A stretch of 64,000 nucleotides of DNA, taken from the NCBI GenBank assembly GCA_025617375.2, contig JAMYGW020000012.1, positions 496,001-560,000 of the forward strand, written 5' to 3'. Of this stretch, positions 26,851 to 41,000 are shown piece after piece (position 1 is the first letter of the stretch; every line of letters starts with the position of its first letter). Both the position numbers and the translations under genes were made by a program. The stretch comes from Acarospora socialis (lineage: Eukaryota > Ascomycota > Lecanoromycetes > Acarosporales > Acarosporaceae). The notes under the pieces are model-generated. The model saw nothing but the letters and a program-made list of their open reading frames with translations, did no database searches and had not been told where the DNA came from.

Positions 26851-29800
26851 TTGCTGTGTGAGAAGAACAAGTGATACTGTTGTGCATGAAACTTCAGCTT
26901 TTGCTAAGCTCACTAAGTTGTTAATTTAATTTAATCTCTTATTCATATGATATAGAGTTCTGTGAAGTCATAGTTTCTTAAAATGTAAATATAGATATTA
27001 CAGAATAATGATTCAATTAAATTATTATATAATTTGATCAGAGTAATAGCATTTTAACAATTATTTTTAATGCTACAAACACTAAATTAATCAAGCTGAT
27101 TACAGTATTACTGATCAATGAAATGTAACATTTTATTGAGTTGACTCTTCAAGTCAATTATTAGTTCTCTTTTGTATGATCATTAATATTAATTTCTTTT
27201 ATCTTCTCATTCTCATACTCTCTTCAACTAATTTTAATTTCAATCTTTTTGTTTGCTTCTTCATTCACATCATTGTTAATGACTTTATCTTTATTGAAAT
27301 TATCTTTCTAATATTCATCTTCATTGCTGAAACTTAAAATCAAAAAATACAATACTTCAATCTCTGAAGTATCTGTCAAAAAATCAGCAAGAAAATTGTT
27401 TACTGAGATTGTTCTGTCAGATTGCTCATCATTATTTAACTTTACATGAATTTGTGATTTTACAACAACACTTTTTTTCTTTTTGTCTGCTTGTTTCATG
27501 ACAGATGACAGAATATAACTATAAATATGTCAATTTTGTTGACACTGAAATTTGATACATTAGAAAAATGTATTAAAATGATATAATATGTGTTTGATTC
27601 TTACTCATGCTCTTTACACTCAATATATTTTGAGTTCTCAATCTGCAATTGAAATCTTCTTATTGTCTTCTTTAAGTTCTTATTCTCAACTGTCTTCAAG
27701 AACTTTTCTTTACACAAATTGATTATACACTCTTGATGCTTGATAATCACTGTAAAATTATTGATTTATATTTTTTTAAATTTACTCATAATGTCTTCAG
27801 ATTCAATCTGCAACAATATATTAACTTAAGTGAAATAAAAATCAGCATTAAAACAACTTCACTGAGTTCTTCAATTATTCATTTAACATAAACTTTCTTG
27901 AACAAAATCATACAATCTTCTTTTTTTTAAACTTTGATCTATCTCTGCAATCAATATGCTTCAATTTTGATCTGATTAATGAGAAATTTCTTTATAAGTA
28001 GATTAGAATATGAGCATTAAAACTAACTGTTAAAATTCAGAAAACATTTACTGAAAATATTAAGATTATAAAGTTCAACTTTCAATGCATTGACAGTGTT
28101 ATTTTTCACAATCTTTTGCTGAGTCTTTGTTGCTGATTTTCAGTCATTAAATGCATACAATTTCTTCAAAACAATATACTTTATATTTCAATCTGCTGCA
28201 TCTACTTGTTCAATTTGTCTTATTGTGAAATTGTTAAATAATGCTTATTGTTGCTCTTTGATCTGAGTTGTTGCAGAATTTGTACTATACTTAAATGATG
28301 TTTTACTTAAAGCAAAATTTAAATTCATCAATGAACAATTTCTTATTTCAGTAACACAGTGATTCTGCAGTCATTCTTCAATCAATGAGAAATTTTCAAC
28401 TTCAAAAAATAATAATGATGTGAAATCTTTCTTAACTTATCACTTCTTTTTTTTTGCTGAGAACTTGAAACTGATGCACTTTCATTTTGTCTGCTTAGAC
28501 TGATGAGTTTTTGATGATGAGTTATGAGAACTTTATATTTTATTTATTAATATAATAATTAAACTGATGTTAAATTATTGCATTAAAACACATCTTTACA
28601 TCAATTTCTTTCATATTGTGGTCATTCATATCACTTTTATAAGAAGATGACTCAGTCTAGCAACTATCAGTATATCAACATCAATTCAGCTTTAGAATGA
28701 TGTATTAAAATACATATTTGTATTGCTGTTCTTCTCAACATTATTGTTTTCATCACTGTTTTTCTCAATAGTATTCTTCTCAACATCATCTTTCTCATCA
28801 TCATCTTTCTCAGAATCATTCTCAACAACATTATTGATGATAACAATACTCTTTGAATTCAATCTCATTACAGTGTTTTTAAAAGATAACTCAAGCTGCA
28901 ACAACAATCAGTATATCATCATTTAAGTGTTAGAATAAAGTGTTAAAACATACAATTACATTGTTTTCTGAGTTATCTGCTTCATTAATAAAATCATTGT
29001 GTCTTGACTGATCAGACACAAAGATCTTAAAGTGCAGTTGTGTATTAAGTATCTTGATTCTTGTCAGCACTAAAATCATTGTTAAAATTAATCATTAAAT
29101 TACACACTGCTTGCATGTCTGAATCTATGATGTCATCATTGTTAATTTGAACTGATATGAATTGCAGAAGTAAAAAAATGATATGTAAAAGAAGTTGAGA
29201 GAGAAGAAATGAGTAATGAGATGAATAAATTGTTATTATTATTTAATATTCACTGATCACATCTCAGATGTAAACAGAACAGCATAACAAAGCAATTACA
29301 ATTATACAATTACAATCACAATCAAAACAGACAGCATCATACAATATTGTCATCAAGACTACATTTACAATTAGCTTTACAAGATTTTCATTGCACTCAT
29401 CATAGAGTAAGTGAGCAATCACTCTTTTTAATGCTCAGTTTTAATAATTATATAATTTTGCAAGATGACACAAACAAAAGTCACACTCAAATTTATCAAA
29501 ATATCAAAGAAATCTTCTATCATCTCAGTTCAGAAGAAGTCAAAGTATGTTTAATATATTAAAATACTTATTAAATACAACAACAATGTTAAAGCATACA
29601 ATCAACACAAAAAACAAATCAAAACAAAGAAAAAGAAATTTCAGAAGTCTAAATTGATCAAATTAACTTCTGTTGTGAAGTCAGAAGATATGTTATAGTT
29701 TATTTTTAATTTAATACTTAAATTTAACACTCAAGATCTAGAGCACATCATATAAGAGATAAAATACTATTAAAAGTTTACAACATCATTAATCTCAGCA

Positions 29801-30098
29801 CATTCTTTTCAAAAACTCATCAAGAAAATCAAACAGAACTATGAGCAGAACTATAAATGACAACAAAATACAATTAATGCATTGTAAAAGATTGCAGAGA
29901 TATATATTATTACATTTTTTAAGAGTATGCAATCAAGATATTGTACATCAAATCTCAACTAACATTAAGTTCAGATATCAATCTAATCTGTATTCATATT
30001 AATTGCATCATGATACAGATAAAGAATATGAAATTGATCAAGACATACATAATTAAGTGAAGTTTATATGTTAAGCAATATTCAGTTTTACAACAATA
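26851..30098. other. AT-rich degraded stretch, no gene recognised
   Basis: About 3.2 kb with no CpG seen and no reading frame that I can assign. The longest frames are lysine- and asparagine-rich and lack family motifs. It contains a degenerate minisatellite at about 28,730-28,835 and CAATTA-type repeats near 29,285-29,330. The final five bases (CAATA, 30,094-30,098) are the flank of Gypsy IV. It may include copia-1 or hAT sequence mutated beyond recognition. Confidence 0.5.
28730..28835. repeat. Degenerate minisatellite (TTCTCAACATCATCT-like)
   Basis: Seven or so units of about 15 bp. On the minus strand they would encode an acidic EKN/EKD repeat, but no gene context supports translation. 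Confidence 0.6.
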
Positions 30099-30416
30099 TG
30101 TAACATTTTAATCTAAGCTTTCTCAGATATGTAGAACTAAGAGTTTGTGCTTGTTGATATAGTAACTGATCTGAAATGATTCTGATCTTTAACTCTTAGA
30201 TTGTTATTTAAGTTGAACATGATTGATTTCATAAGAAAATTGATTTTACTATATAAAACTCAGACACACTGACATATCTGGTGTTTCAGCATTCTGATGT
30301 GCTTTAAATACATGTTTATAAAAAAATATCTGATGTTTCATTGTTCTGTGTTTCTGATTATGTCTTATTTGATGTACTTTTTGACACATTACTTTTCTTA
30401 AGATATAATCATAACA
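30099..30416 (-). repeat. 3' LTR of Gypsy IV (318 bp)
   Basis: On the plus strand it starts TGTAACA and ends ATAACA. It is the same subfamily as Gypsy I. Confidence 0.85.
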
Positions 30417-33400
30417 TCATTCTTTTCTTTTTAGATGCTAGTCTCTAAAATCTATTTAAGTGAGAATATATATCTGCATTGTTCATCATTCACTGACAAT
30501 GCATTCAAAATTCAAAAATTGTCTTTGTCTTATCAATATCATATTTCATAAAGAAGATCTCACACTCATTTTTTATAATCATTGTCTGAACATCAATCTC
30601 TTCTGTGTAGTGATGTCATTTGATTCTTTGTTGTTGTCTGACTTCTTTAAGTCAGCAAAGTATGCTGAATGTATATGTCAAGATTGTTTCTGCATCAACT
30701 TTTCTCTTAACTTTCTTGAGTTTGTTCATTCTAAAACTGAAAGTGAACTTTCTTAAACTTTTAATGAACAACTTTCTGTACTTTTAACTAAAATTACTTA
30801 TCTGTAAAAAATGTTAAAATAATCAGAAGCTTGAATAAACATCAAAGTGAAGTGTCTCACTCAAGAGTTTACTGATAATAATGATGAAACAGAGAATGAA
30901 AATTCTCAATCATTATTGCAACTAATCAATACAATATTTCTTTTCTTCTGAACTGATATTAATCTTTTTTCTCAAAACATCAAAGTGTTCTTACACAGTT
31001 CTTAAGATTGTTCTTAGATTCTTAGATATTTTTTGAGATATCATGATCTTTTCATTTCATGAAATAGTGAATTTTCTCATTAATCATTTTTCTTTTCAGA
31101 ATATTCTTAACTTTATATTCTTCATCAGATTTAACAGACATTTCAGTGACTTAAAGTGATATGAACTGATTGCAGTGCTGTAGCATGAATGCATGAAATA
31201 CTGAGTGTATTCTCATTTTCTTGAATAAGTCTAATTCATAACTTAACTTCTTGATATTTCATATAATTCTGAATGATTCAATGTTCTTGTTTTTCAGTTT
31301 CTTGCTTTTTTTTCTTATTTTTATGTTGTTCATTCTTAAATATATTTTCTTTTCTTCTTTGAATAATTTTGTCTTTGTTACTTGTTCTGTCTGTTGTTCA
31401 ATTCATTTTGTTAAATCTTGATGCAGTTTCTTCATCTGAACAATGCTCAAAATTACTTTTTGACTTTGTGATTCATGTTTCTTAGAATTTCATTATATCT
31501 TTGAATTATAGTCATAGTTCACATAAAAAGACATTTCTTTCATGATCTCATTCTTTGCACTGTTGTACACAAACTGTACTGTTAACAATAGTTGTACTCA
31601 GTTGTTTTGATTTTTGTTGATATAGTGTTTTAAGTATGTTTTCACTGTTTAATTCATTCACTCACTTTGTTCATTCATCTATGAGTGATATGCTGTTGAT
31701 ATCTTGTACTTTATTTTGAGTTTTGCTGTGAGTGTTTCTTAAAACTTGCTTGTAAACAGCTTGTCTCTGTCAATAATAAATTCTTTTAATAACTCATGAT
31801 TGCTAATCAATTCTTGCAGTACAGTGTATGTTAATATTGATGCTGTTGCAGTTTTTTTGAATGAAATAAATATTGTGTACTTGATCAATCTGTTCATTAT
31901 GATCAATATACTATTGAATTTCACTCTTCATGTTGAATTCTTCAATAATGATAGTTTTGTGATGAAGTTCATAGTAACTGACTTTCATGATGCATTTAGT
32001 GCATCTAGTTATGTTATTTCATCATATTGTTTATTTTAATTGATCTTATTTCTTCAACATGAATTGCACACAGCAATCATCTTAATGACTCAATTTCTAA
32101 AATTGCTAACATTGCATCTTCTTTGCACTAAGTTCTCAGTGCATTTGATCTCTAGATGTTTTTTAATTCTGTTGTAATGATATATCTTGATGAGTTCTGC
32201 ATCTATCAAGAAAACTTGCTTTATTTTATGCATTGCTGTTAAGTTCTTCATGAGAATTTCTTTGTTATCTTTGCTTAAAATTCTGACATATATCATTTGT
32301 ATATTTTCATGATCAGATCATCTGCTTAAGACATCTGTTTCATTATTTTCATTATTTTTCTTGTAATGTATCTGAAATTTATAGTCTGTCAACTGTTCTG
32401 CTCAATGAATCTGTTGTTGATTGAGTTGCTTTGTTGTTGTGAAGTTTTTCAAATTCTTGTGATCTGTATAAATCTGAATTAACTTGCTTATTTTTGCAAG
32501 ATAAGATCTTCAATCTTGCAGTGTCTTCACTATTGCAAGTAGTTTTTTGTCATGAATCTTATATCTTTTCTTAAGTTCTGATAGTTTTCTAAATTAATAT
32601 GCTATAAGTTTTTGCTGCTCTTTCTTAATCTAATATAAATATGTGTTTATTGTGAAATCTGAAGCATTGATTTTCAGTATCTTCTTACATACTGAGTTGA
32701 GTATTTTCAGATGTGTCATTTCACTAAAACTTTTCTTTAATACATGAAACACATTCTTCTGCTTCTTATTTCAATGCTATTTTTTGCTTTTGTGTGTCAA
32801 ATGCATTAGTGATTCTGCAATTCTTGTGTAATTTGATACAAATTTTTAATAATAATTTGTTAATTCTAGAAAGATCTGTACTTTCTTGATTCATTTTGAT
32901 GTTAATCAGTTTCTAACTGCTTCTGTTTTCTTTAAATTTTTCTTGATCTGTTTAGATTGAATTATGTAGTTTAAAAACTCAATTTTCTTGATCTTAAATC
33001 TGCTTTTTGACTTTTTCACATACAGAACTCTCTCATTGAGTCTGACTAATATCTTTCACACATGCTCACAATACTTCTCAAGATCTTCTGAATATATCAA
33101 AATATTATTGAGATATGTGATCACAAAATCATCAAGATATTCTCTTAATATGTTATTGATTAATTTCTGAAAGATAGTGAGAGCATTTTTTAGCTCAAAT
33201 GACATGACAATATACTCATAATGCTCATACTATGTTCAAAATGCTGTCTTTCACTTTTTATCTTTCTTTATTCTGACTTGATAGTAGATCTTTTTAAGAT
33301 TTAAGTTTGTGAATCACTTAGTCTTGTTTAACTGATCTTGCAACTCTTTTATCAACAGTAGAGAATAACTGTCTTGATAAATTATCTCATTGAGTTGTCT

Positions 33401-35949
33401 ATAATTAACACATAGTTGTTTTTTATCATTCTTCTTTGATATAAACAGAATTAGATATTTTACTGATGACTTTGATGATTTTATGAATTCTCTCTTGAAA
33501 TTTTTGTCAAGATAAGTTCTGACTTTTTTGAGCTGATTCTTGCTCATTGAATATAATAATATTCACTTAGATTGTTTTCTCTTCAATAGCAATATTTCAT
33601 GATTTCATAACTTATGTTCTGATAAGCTCATCTTTGATTGTTCAGAGATCTTGTATGTGTCTTTAGCTGCACATATTTCTTTTGTAATTTAATTAATCTT
33701 TGAATTTCTCTCACATAGTCAAGACATCTCTAGCATTGCATCATATTCAATTGATTTCATAATATCAAAGATTATCTCTTGTGAGTTTTCAAGAATTGAG
33801 ACTATCACACAGATTTTCTCTTCAATTCTTTTCATGATTTCATTTATCATTTGTATGTTGAATGAACAGTGCACTCACTGTGTCATCAGTTTCAACATAT
33901 TAACTACTTTGCAATTTATAATATTACTGTTCACTTCAGAATTCATTAATGCATTAATTTGATGTTCATTGATCTCAATTATAATTCATATCTGATGATC
34001 ACTGTTGTTTCTTTGAGACATCACTAACTTTTTGATCTTTAATCTTGTTGAGAAAGCTCTTTATTTTTTGACTCACTTAATCTTTCAGTTCATCTTCAAA
34101 GCTCTTGAAATCATTTTGATTTTTTTTTGATCATAAAATTCACATACTCTAGACTGTGCTGCTCAATATGTCTTTCTGAGTGTAGTTGAGATTCATACTG
34201 ATCATACTTCATCTGCAACTGACTCTCAAAGACTTTTACTCTTTGCAGAAATTCAGATAATATATATTTTTCATTAAAAATTCATTTATCTTCATTCTGC
34301 ATGACATATCTCTCAGATAAGCATATTTTAATTTTGTGACTCTTTGTCTTTTAAACAAGAAATTTTGACAATACTGTGTCATCACTGTTGAAATATTTAT
34401 CTTTAACAGCTATCATCAGCTTCTTTAGCTAATCATATGTTTTTTACTTTTTTGTGTTTTTGCATTGTGCTTTTCATTCTCAAGCTTGCACTTCTTACTC
34501 AAGCTCTTGCTTCTTAAACTGAAACTTATCTTTTTTCAATATCTTACATTGATTTTCCAGATGCTGATATGCTTTCTTCAGTCTTATATTAACTTTTTAT
34601 TTGTCAATTTTTTTCTGATTCACATTCAAATTCAATGTCTGTCAGATGTTATCACTGTAGTCTTTTTCTATCTGAGTTTCTCAAGTATCAGTTTCTTTGA
34701 TCTCAGCATCAAGAATGTTCTTCTTGATATATTTTCTTGTAAGAGTAATTAATTCTTTTTCATAAATTGATCAACTCATTGTGTCATATCTGTCTCTTGC
34801 ATCTTTGCACAATTTCTGAGAATATCATTCAGCTTTATCTTTTGCACTTATGTGTACTCTACACATGTTATTGTAGCAGACTGTTCAGCTGAGAGTGTTG
34901 TACACTATACATGTATTTTTCTTAACTGTTGCTGCAACATTTTTTCTTTTCATTTAAGATCTGTTGCACTCTTGAACAAGATGTCTGAGTTTTTTACAGT
35001 TGTAATACATTCACATTTTGTTTTGTGATGTTATCTGAGACTTAGTGAATCACTTCAATTGACATTCAAACTCTGCTCATCTAGTCTTTCATGACTTTTG
35101 ATGATGCTTCTTAATCATATTAAGATTTATAAAATCTATTTTTCTATATCTTATTGATGAAACATATCACTTCATTCACAATCAAAAGCTTTCTTCTTGA
35201 TCTTTTATCATAAATAATATTCAATATTTTTTTGTTTAATCTGTTGTTCTCATTGATGACTGTTCATATTAATACTTAAATTGATTATTCTCTAAAGATT
35301 GTCTGATTGTTCTGCTTGAGCTATTTTGTTTTTGATGAACTTTCTTAACTCACAATAGTACTGATAGATGAGTGCTTTGTTATTTCATCTGATAAGTGTT
35401 GTTAATCACTGAAACTTAATGATGTATATTGTTGCTGATTCACTCTGTTGCAAAATATGAACTTATTTCTCTGCTACTCTTTTCTCATCAATTACTTTGA
35501 AGACTTTTCTTAACTCTTCTTTAAACTGTTCATAGTCATTAAACATAGACTTTATATCTGTATTGCATTCTTCATACTCTTTTTTCAGAAACTTATGCAG
35601 TTTAAAGTTAACTTAATTGAAGACTGCATCTGTGAGATAAGTTATCACAAACAATGTCTTTTCTTGATCAGTTTAAAACTTTAATTGATTGAATTCAATG
35701 TACAGATTGAGCTTAATCACAAAGACTCACAACTTTTCTCATTCTTCATCAAAGACATTCAATATCTGTATCTTAGATGCACTCAGAAATAGTTATATAG
35801 CTTAAGCTGACATCATCACTGATTATGCTGTCATTTTATCTGAAGTAAATGATAAAGATGAGTTTACTTGAATCTGATTCAAAAATAAGATTGAGATGTT
35901 TTTTTGTGTGTCAGACATTGTACTCATTATATTGTAAAAATGTTCAAAG

Positions 35950-36267
35950 TGTAATATTCTAATCTAAGCTTTCTCAGATATGTAGAACTAAAAGTTTATG
36001 CTTATTAATATAGTGATTGATCTGAAACAGTTCTGATCTTTAACTTTTAGATTGTTACTTAAGTTGAACATGATTGATTACATAAAAAAATCAATTCTAC
36101 TATATAGAACTCAGACACACTGACACACTCAATGTCTCAGTGTTCTAATATACTTTAAACATATGTTTATAAGAAAATATCTGATGTTTTGTTGTTCTGT
36201 GCTTCTGATTATGTCTTATTTAGTGTATTTTTTGACATGTTACTTTTCTTAAAGTATGACTGTAACA
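35950..36267 (-). repeat. 5' LTR of Gypsy IV (318 bp)
   Basis: It ends TGTAACA on the plus strand at 36,267 and is followed by TATTA and then minus-strand gag of Gypsy Z. Confidence 0.85.
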
Positions 36268-37648
36268 TATTACTGCAATATTTTTTCTATTTATTCAAGA
36301 TCTGTTGCATTCTCAGACAAGGTGTTCAGATTTCTTACAATTATAATACATTCACACTTCACTTCACAGTGTCATTTAAGACTTATTGAATCATTCTGTC
36401 TGACATTCAGACTTTACTTATTTAGTTTTTTATGACTTTTGATGATGCTTCTTGATTATATTAAGATTTATAGAGTTTATCTTTCTATATTTTATTAATA
36501 AAACATATCACTTTGTTCATAGTCAGAAGCTTTCTTCTTGATCTTTTATCATAAATAACATTCAATATTCTTTCTGTTTCATCTGTTGTTCTTATTGATA
36601 ATTGTTAATGTTGATACTCAGATTAATTATTCTTTAAAGATTGTCTGATCATTCTGCTCAGATTATTTTGTCTTTAATGAACTTTCTCAACTCACAATAG
36701 TACTGATAGATAAGTGCTTCATTATTTTATCTGATAAGTGCTACTAACTGCTGAAACTTTATGATGTATACTGTTATCAATTCACTCTGTCATAAGATAT
36801 GAACTCATTTCTCTGCTGTTCTTTCTTCATCAATTACTTTAAAGACTTTCTTTAGCTTCTTTTTAAACTGTTCATAGTCATTAAACATTGACTTCATATT
36901 TGTGTTGCATTCTTCATACTCTTTTCTCAGAAACTCATGCAGCTTAAAGTCAACTCAATTGAAGACTGCATTCACAAGATAAGTTGTTGTAAACAGTGTC
37001 TTTTCTTGATCAGTTTGAAACTTCAGTTAATTAAATTCAATATACAGATCAAGCTTCATCACAAAGACTCACAACTTTTCTTATTCTTTATCAAAGCTAT
37101 TGAGTACCTAAATCTTTGATGCATTCACAGATAGTTATATTATCTGAGTTAGTATCACTGATTGTGCTGTTGTTCTATTTGATGTAGATAGTAATGATGA
37201 GTTTGCTTAAGTCTGTCTCAAGAACAAGATTAAGACATTCTTCTGTGTGTCAGACATCATACTTGTTATATTGTAAGAATGTTCAAAGTGTAACATTTTC
37301 ACAAGAGATTTCTTCTGTATAAGAACTAAAAGTTTGTGCTTATTGATATAATAGTTGATCTGAAATGATTTTGATCTTTAACTTTTAGATTGTTACTTAA
37401 GTTGAACATGATCATTTTCATAAAAAAAACAACTCTACTATATAGAATGAGCTCAATACTTCTGTGTTGAGCACTCTTGATGTTTTGATGTTTTAATGTT
37501 GAGAAATTGAGTTCTCAGCTTGTTTGCTCACTGTTGAGCTGTTATACTGTTATGTGACTGCTGTTTAGCAGTTTTCTCTGTACACACTTCAAGTAAACTT
37601 CTGAGTATAAATCTGTGAGTTTTTTTCTTACAGAGTATAATCATAACA
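36268..37648 (-). mobile_element. Ty3/Gypsy fossil Z, 5' part (5' LTR to mid-gag)
   Basis: A minus-strand 5' LTR (37,289-37,648, 360 bp) is followed by gag as far as the zinc-knuckle region, where it stops at the edge of Gypsy IV. The break falls at the gag position where the fragment at 13,540 begins, and both share a private LTR variant. It is read as the first part of one element that Gypsy IV's precursor interrupted and that an inversion then separated. Confidence 0.85.
37289..37648 (-). repeat. 5' LTR of Gypsy Z (360 bp)
   Basis: It is the same length as 17,997-18,356 and shares its private stretch. Only three bases separate its outer end from the next LTR. Confidence 0.82.
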
Positions 37649-37651
37649 TTA

Positions 37652-38036
37652 TGTTATAATCAAGTCAGAATGAGCTTAAAATAAACTGATGTGTATATGT
37701 GAAAAGTATATATACAGAGAATATCTAGACAGCAGTTATGTGACATCTTAATATGCTTAATGATGAACTTGATGAGCAAGCTCAACAGATTGCATGAACA
37801 AGTCATCTTGATAAGCTTAACAACAAGATTGACAAGCAGACTCAGTATATAGTTACAGTCATTTTTCTTATGAAAAGAATCATGTTCAACTCAATTAATT
37901 ATGTACTAGTTACAATAAAGTGTTTACTCAACATCACTGTATTAAAGAACTCTTATATCAACAAGATCAAATATCTTAATTCTAACATACTCAAGAAATC
38001 TCAAATCAGATGTCACACTCTGATTAAAATGTAATA
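37652..38036 (+). repeat. 5' LTR of Gypsy VI (385 bp)
   Basis: It begins TGTTATAATCAAG. It shares the AAACTGATGTGTA and TATACAGAGAATATCTAG blocks with 42,890-43,274. Confidence 0.85.
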
Positions 38037-41000
38037 CTTTGAATATTCTTACAATATAAAAATAATCACTTCTACAGCACAGAAGTCAGCTTTAACAAGT
38101 TAGATCAATTTTCAGAGTTTATCAATAATAATTGAAACATCAAAGATTTCATCACTTAATGCATTCATCAGCAAGAGAGAAAAGCTGTAAGCATTCTTGA
38201 TTAAGCTCAAGTTATATATTGAATTCAATCAGAACAAGTTCAAGTTCAAGATGAATAAGAATTTATTCACTGTGTTATACATGAAGAATGCAGTCTTCAA
38301 TTGAGTTGATTTCAAGCTGCACAAGTTTCTTGCAATGACAACAGCAGAACAACAGACAGACAGAGAATTTATATTTTTTGATTACAAAAGATTTAAGAAA
38401 GAGCTCAGAAAAGTTTTCAAAGTAGTTAATGAGAAGTAAGTGATAAAAAGATGACTGCAAGTGATTTATATGAAGAAATCAACAGTCAAGTATGCAGCAG
38501 AGTTTCAGAGAATTGCAGTCTTAATGAATTGAAATAATAATTTTCTCACATCACATTACTACTGAAGACTTCACAAGTCTATTAAAGATGAAATAGCTCA
38601 AATAAATTGACTTAAAACTCTACAGAAAATAATTGACATATTTATCAGTATAGATAGTTGACAATAAGAATGACAGATGAAATGTATAAAACAATAAGTG
38701 TCACTCAGAATAAAATGAGAAAAAAAGCTTGCTCAATCATGCTGAAGAAATAATTCAATGAATCTTAATATAATCAAGAAGTGTTGTCAAAAGTCATAAA
38801 AGACTAAATAAGTGAAGCTGAAATGTCAGAAAAAACAATTCTATGAGTCTTACACACTGTAAAACAAGATGTGAATGTATTATAACTGTCAAAAACTCAA
38901 ATATATAGCAATAAACTGCAAAAAGTCTCAAGCAGAGAGAAAGAAAGCAGCAGTGACAGTTAAAAAAAATACATGCATAGTGCATGATACTCTTAGCTGA
39001 ACAGTCTGTTACAATAATATGTGCTGAACACATATGAGTAGTAAAGATGAAGTCAAATAATACTCACAAAGACTCAGAAAAAAACAAAATGAATATGACA
39101 TGATAAATTGACTGATCAATGAAAAAGAACTAGTTATTCTTATAAAAGAATATATCAAGAAAGATGTTCTTGATGCTGAGAATGAAGATAGTACTTTTGA
39201 TGACAACATTGATGAAATTGATGATTGTGAATTTTAGATTGATAAATCATGAATATTTCTCAATAGTGATATGCTCACAAAAGAAAGTTTGAACAATGCT
39301 GAGATAGAGTTCTTGAAGAAATACTGAACTAAGATCAATAAGAATTTAGATGATTGAAGAAAAGTGACACAACACAGCAAAGTGATGCTGAAAGAAGAGC
39401 TTAAAAAGTTACAAGCTCAAGAACAAGAAATAAAGACATACTTTGAACTAGACAAGCTAATGAAAGAGATACAACTGATAATTAAAGAAAAATCAGACAA
39501 AACAGTATCAAGACAACTTGTATAACAGATAAAAAGTTATAAGATCAGAATACTCTTATTAACAGAATATAATCTAAAGAATAAAAACTAATGAATCTTC
39601 AGCAGAGAGTATATATTTTTTAAATTTCTGTAAAGAGTAAGAGTTTTTGAAAGTCAGTTACAGATGAAGTATGATCAGTATAAATCAAAACTACATCTCA
39701 AATGATACATTGAACAGTACAGAAAAGAGTACATGAACTTACTTTTGAAAAAGAAATCTGAATGATTCACAAGTTTATGAAGAAGAGTCAAGAACATAGT
39801 AATGACAAAAAACTATAAGTTCTCTTAACAAGACTAGAGAAAAAAAAGCTTTATATGTCTCATGAAGTAAGTGAAAGAGATAGACTTGTAATTTAAATAA
39901 ACATTGATCAAGAAAATCAATTGCTAAAAATCATTGATGCTTTAATAGACTCAGAAGCTATAAACAACTATATTTTGAAAAAACTAGTCTGAGAACTAGA
40001 ACTTAAAATCATATAAACATCATATTCAGTGAAGATATATATGACAAATGAAATTGTTGAACACATCAATAAAAAAGTGCATGTCACAACAGATGTCAGT
40101 GAGTAACAGTGAGAAATAACATTGAATGTACTTGAGATGAACAAGTACAACATGATACTTAAAATGTCATGTTTATGAAATTGAAACTCACAAATTGATT
40201 GAAGTACAGAAAAGATATGTATGATGAAGCATACATATGAAATCTCAAAAATATCAGAGATGTGCTTATCAGAATATAAGTCATGAGATTATGAGATATT
40301 GCTATTGAAAGAAGAACAATTTAAGTGAATGTTGATATACTCAATGAGTAAAGATCAACTCAAGATAGTTCAAAACTATCTTGACAAGAATCTGAAGAGA
40401 GAATTCATAAAATCATTCAAATTATCAGCAGAATACTCAGTTTTGTTTATATTAAAAAAGAATGACAGTAAGAGATTATATGTTGATTACTGACAGCTGA
40501 ATGACATAATCAGACAAGACAGTTACTCACTACTGTTGATAGAGAAACTACAAGATTAACTAAACAAGACTAAGTGATTCACAAACTTAAATCTTAAAGA
40601 TATCTATTACTGAGTCAGAATGAAGAAAGACAAGAAGTGAAAGATGACATTTTGAATGTAATATAGATATTATAAGTACACTATTATGTCATTTGAACTA
40701 AAAAATGCATTCATCATCTTTCAGAGATTAATTAATGATATATTACAAGAATATCTTGATGACTTTATGATCATCTATCTTAATGATATTCTGATATACT
40801 TAGAGAATTTTGAAAAGTACTGTAAGCATGTGCACAAGATACTAGAGAAGCTTAAAGAAAAAGTCTTATATATGAAAGAATCAAAGAGCAGATTCAAGAC
40901 TCAAAAAGTTACATTTTTAAACTATGTAATTCAATCTGAATATATTGAGAAAGACTCAGAAAAAACAGTGACAGTTAAACACTAATTAATGTTAACAAAG

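Larger units (their letters stand above)
30099..36267 (-). mobile_element. Ty3/Gypsy chromovirus fossil IV (6,169 bp, inverted)
   Basis: A minus-strand sister of Gypsy I with the same 318-bp LTR type at both ends (5' LTR 35,950-36,267; 3' LTR 30,099-30,416). Parts on the minus strand: gag (about 35,920 down), zinc knuckle near 35,000, reverse transcriptase (about 33,550-32,900), RNase H, integrase (about 32,300-31,500), chromodomain (about 31,150-30,990), and the accessory frame, here reading on the plus strand (about 30,480-30,940). It is broken many times. Its flanks (TAATA upstream, TATTG downstream in its own orientation) do not match each other but pair with those of Gypsy I. Confidence 0.92.

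Noticed and set aside
17997-37653. Target duplication for Gypsy Z from CAAAG (18,357) and CATAA (reverse complement of 37,649-37,653)
   Set aside because: The middle base differs by a transversion and the right flank is only three bases from another LTR, so the match is not credible.
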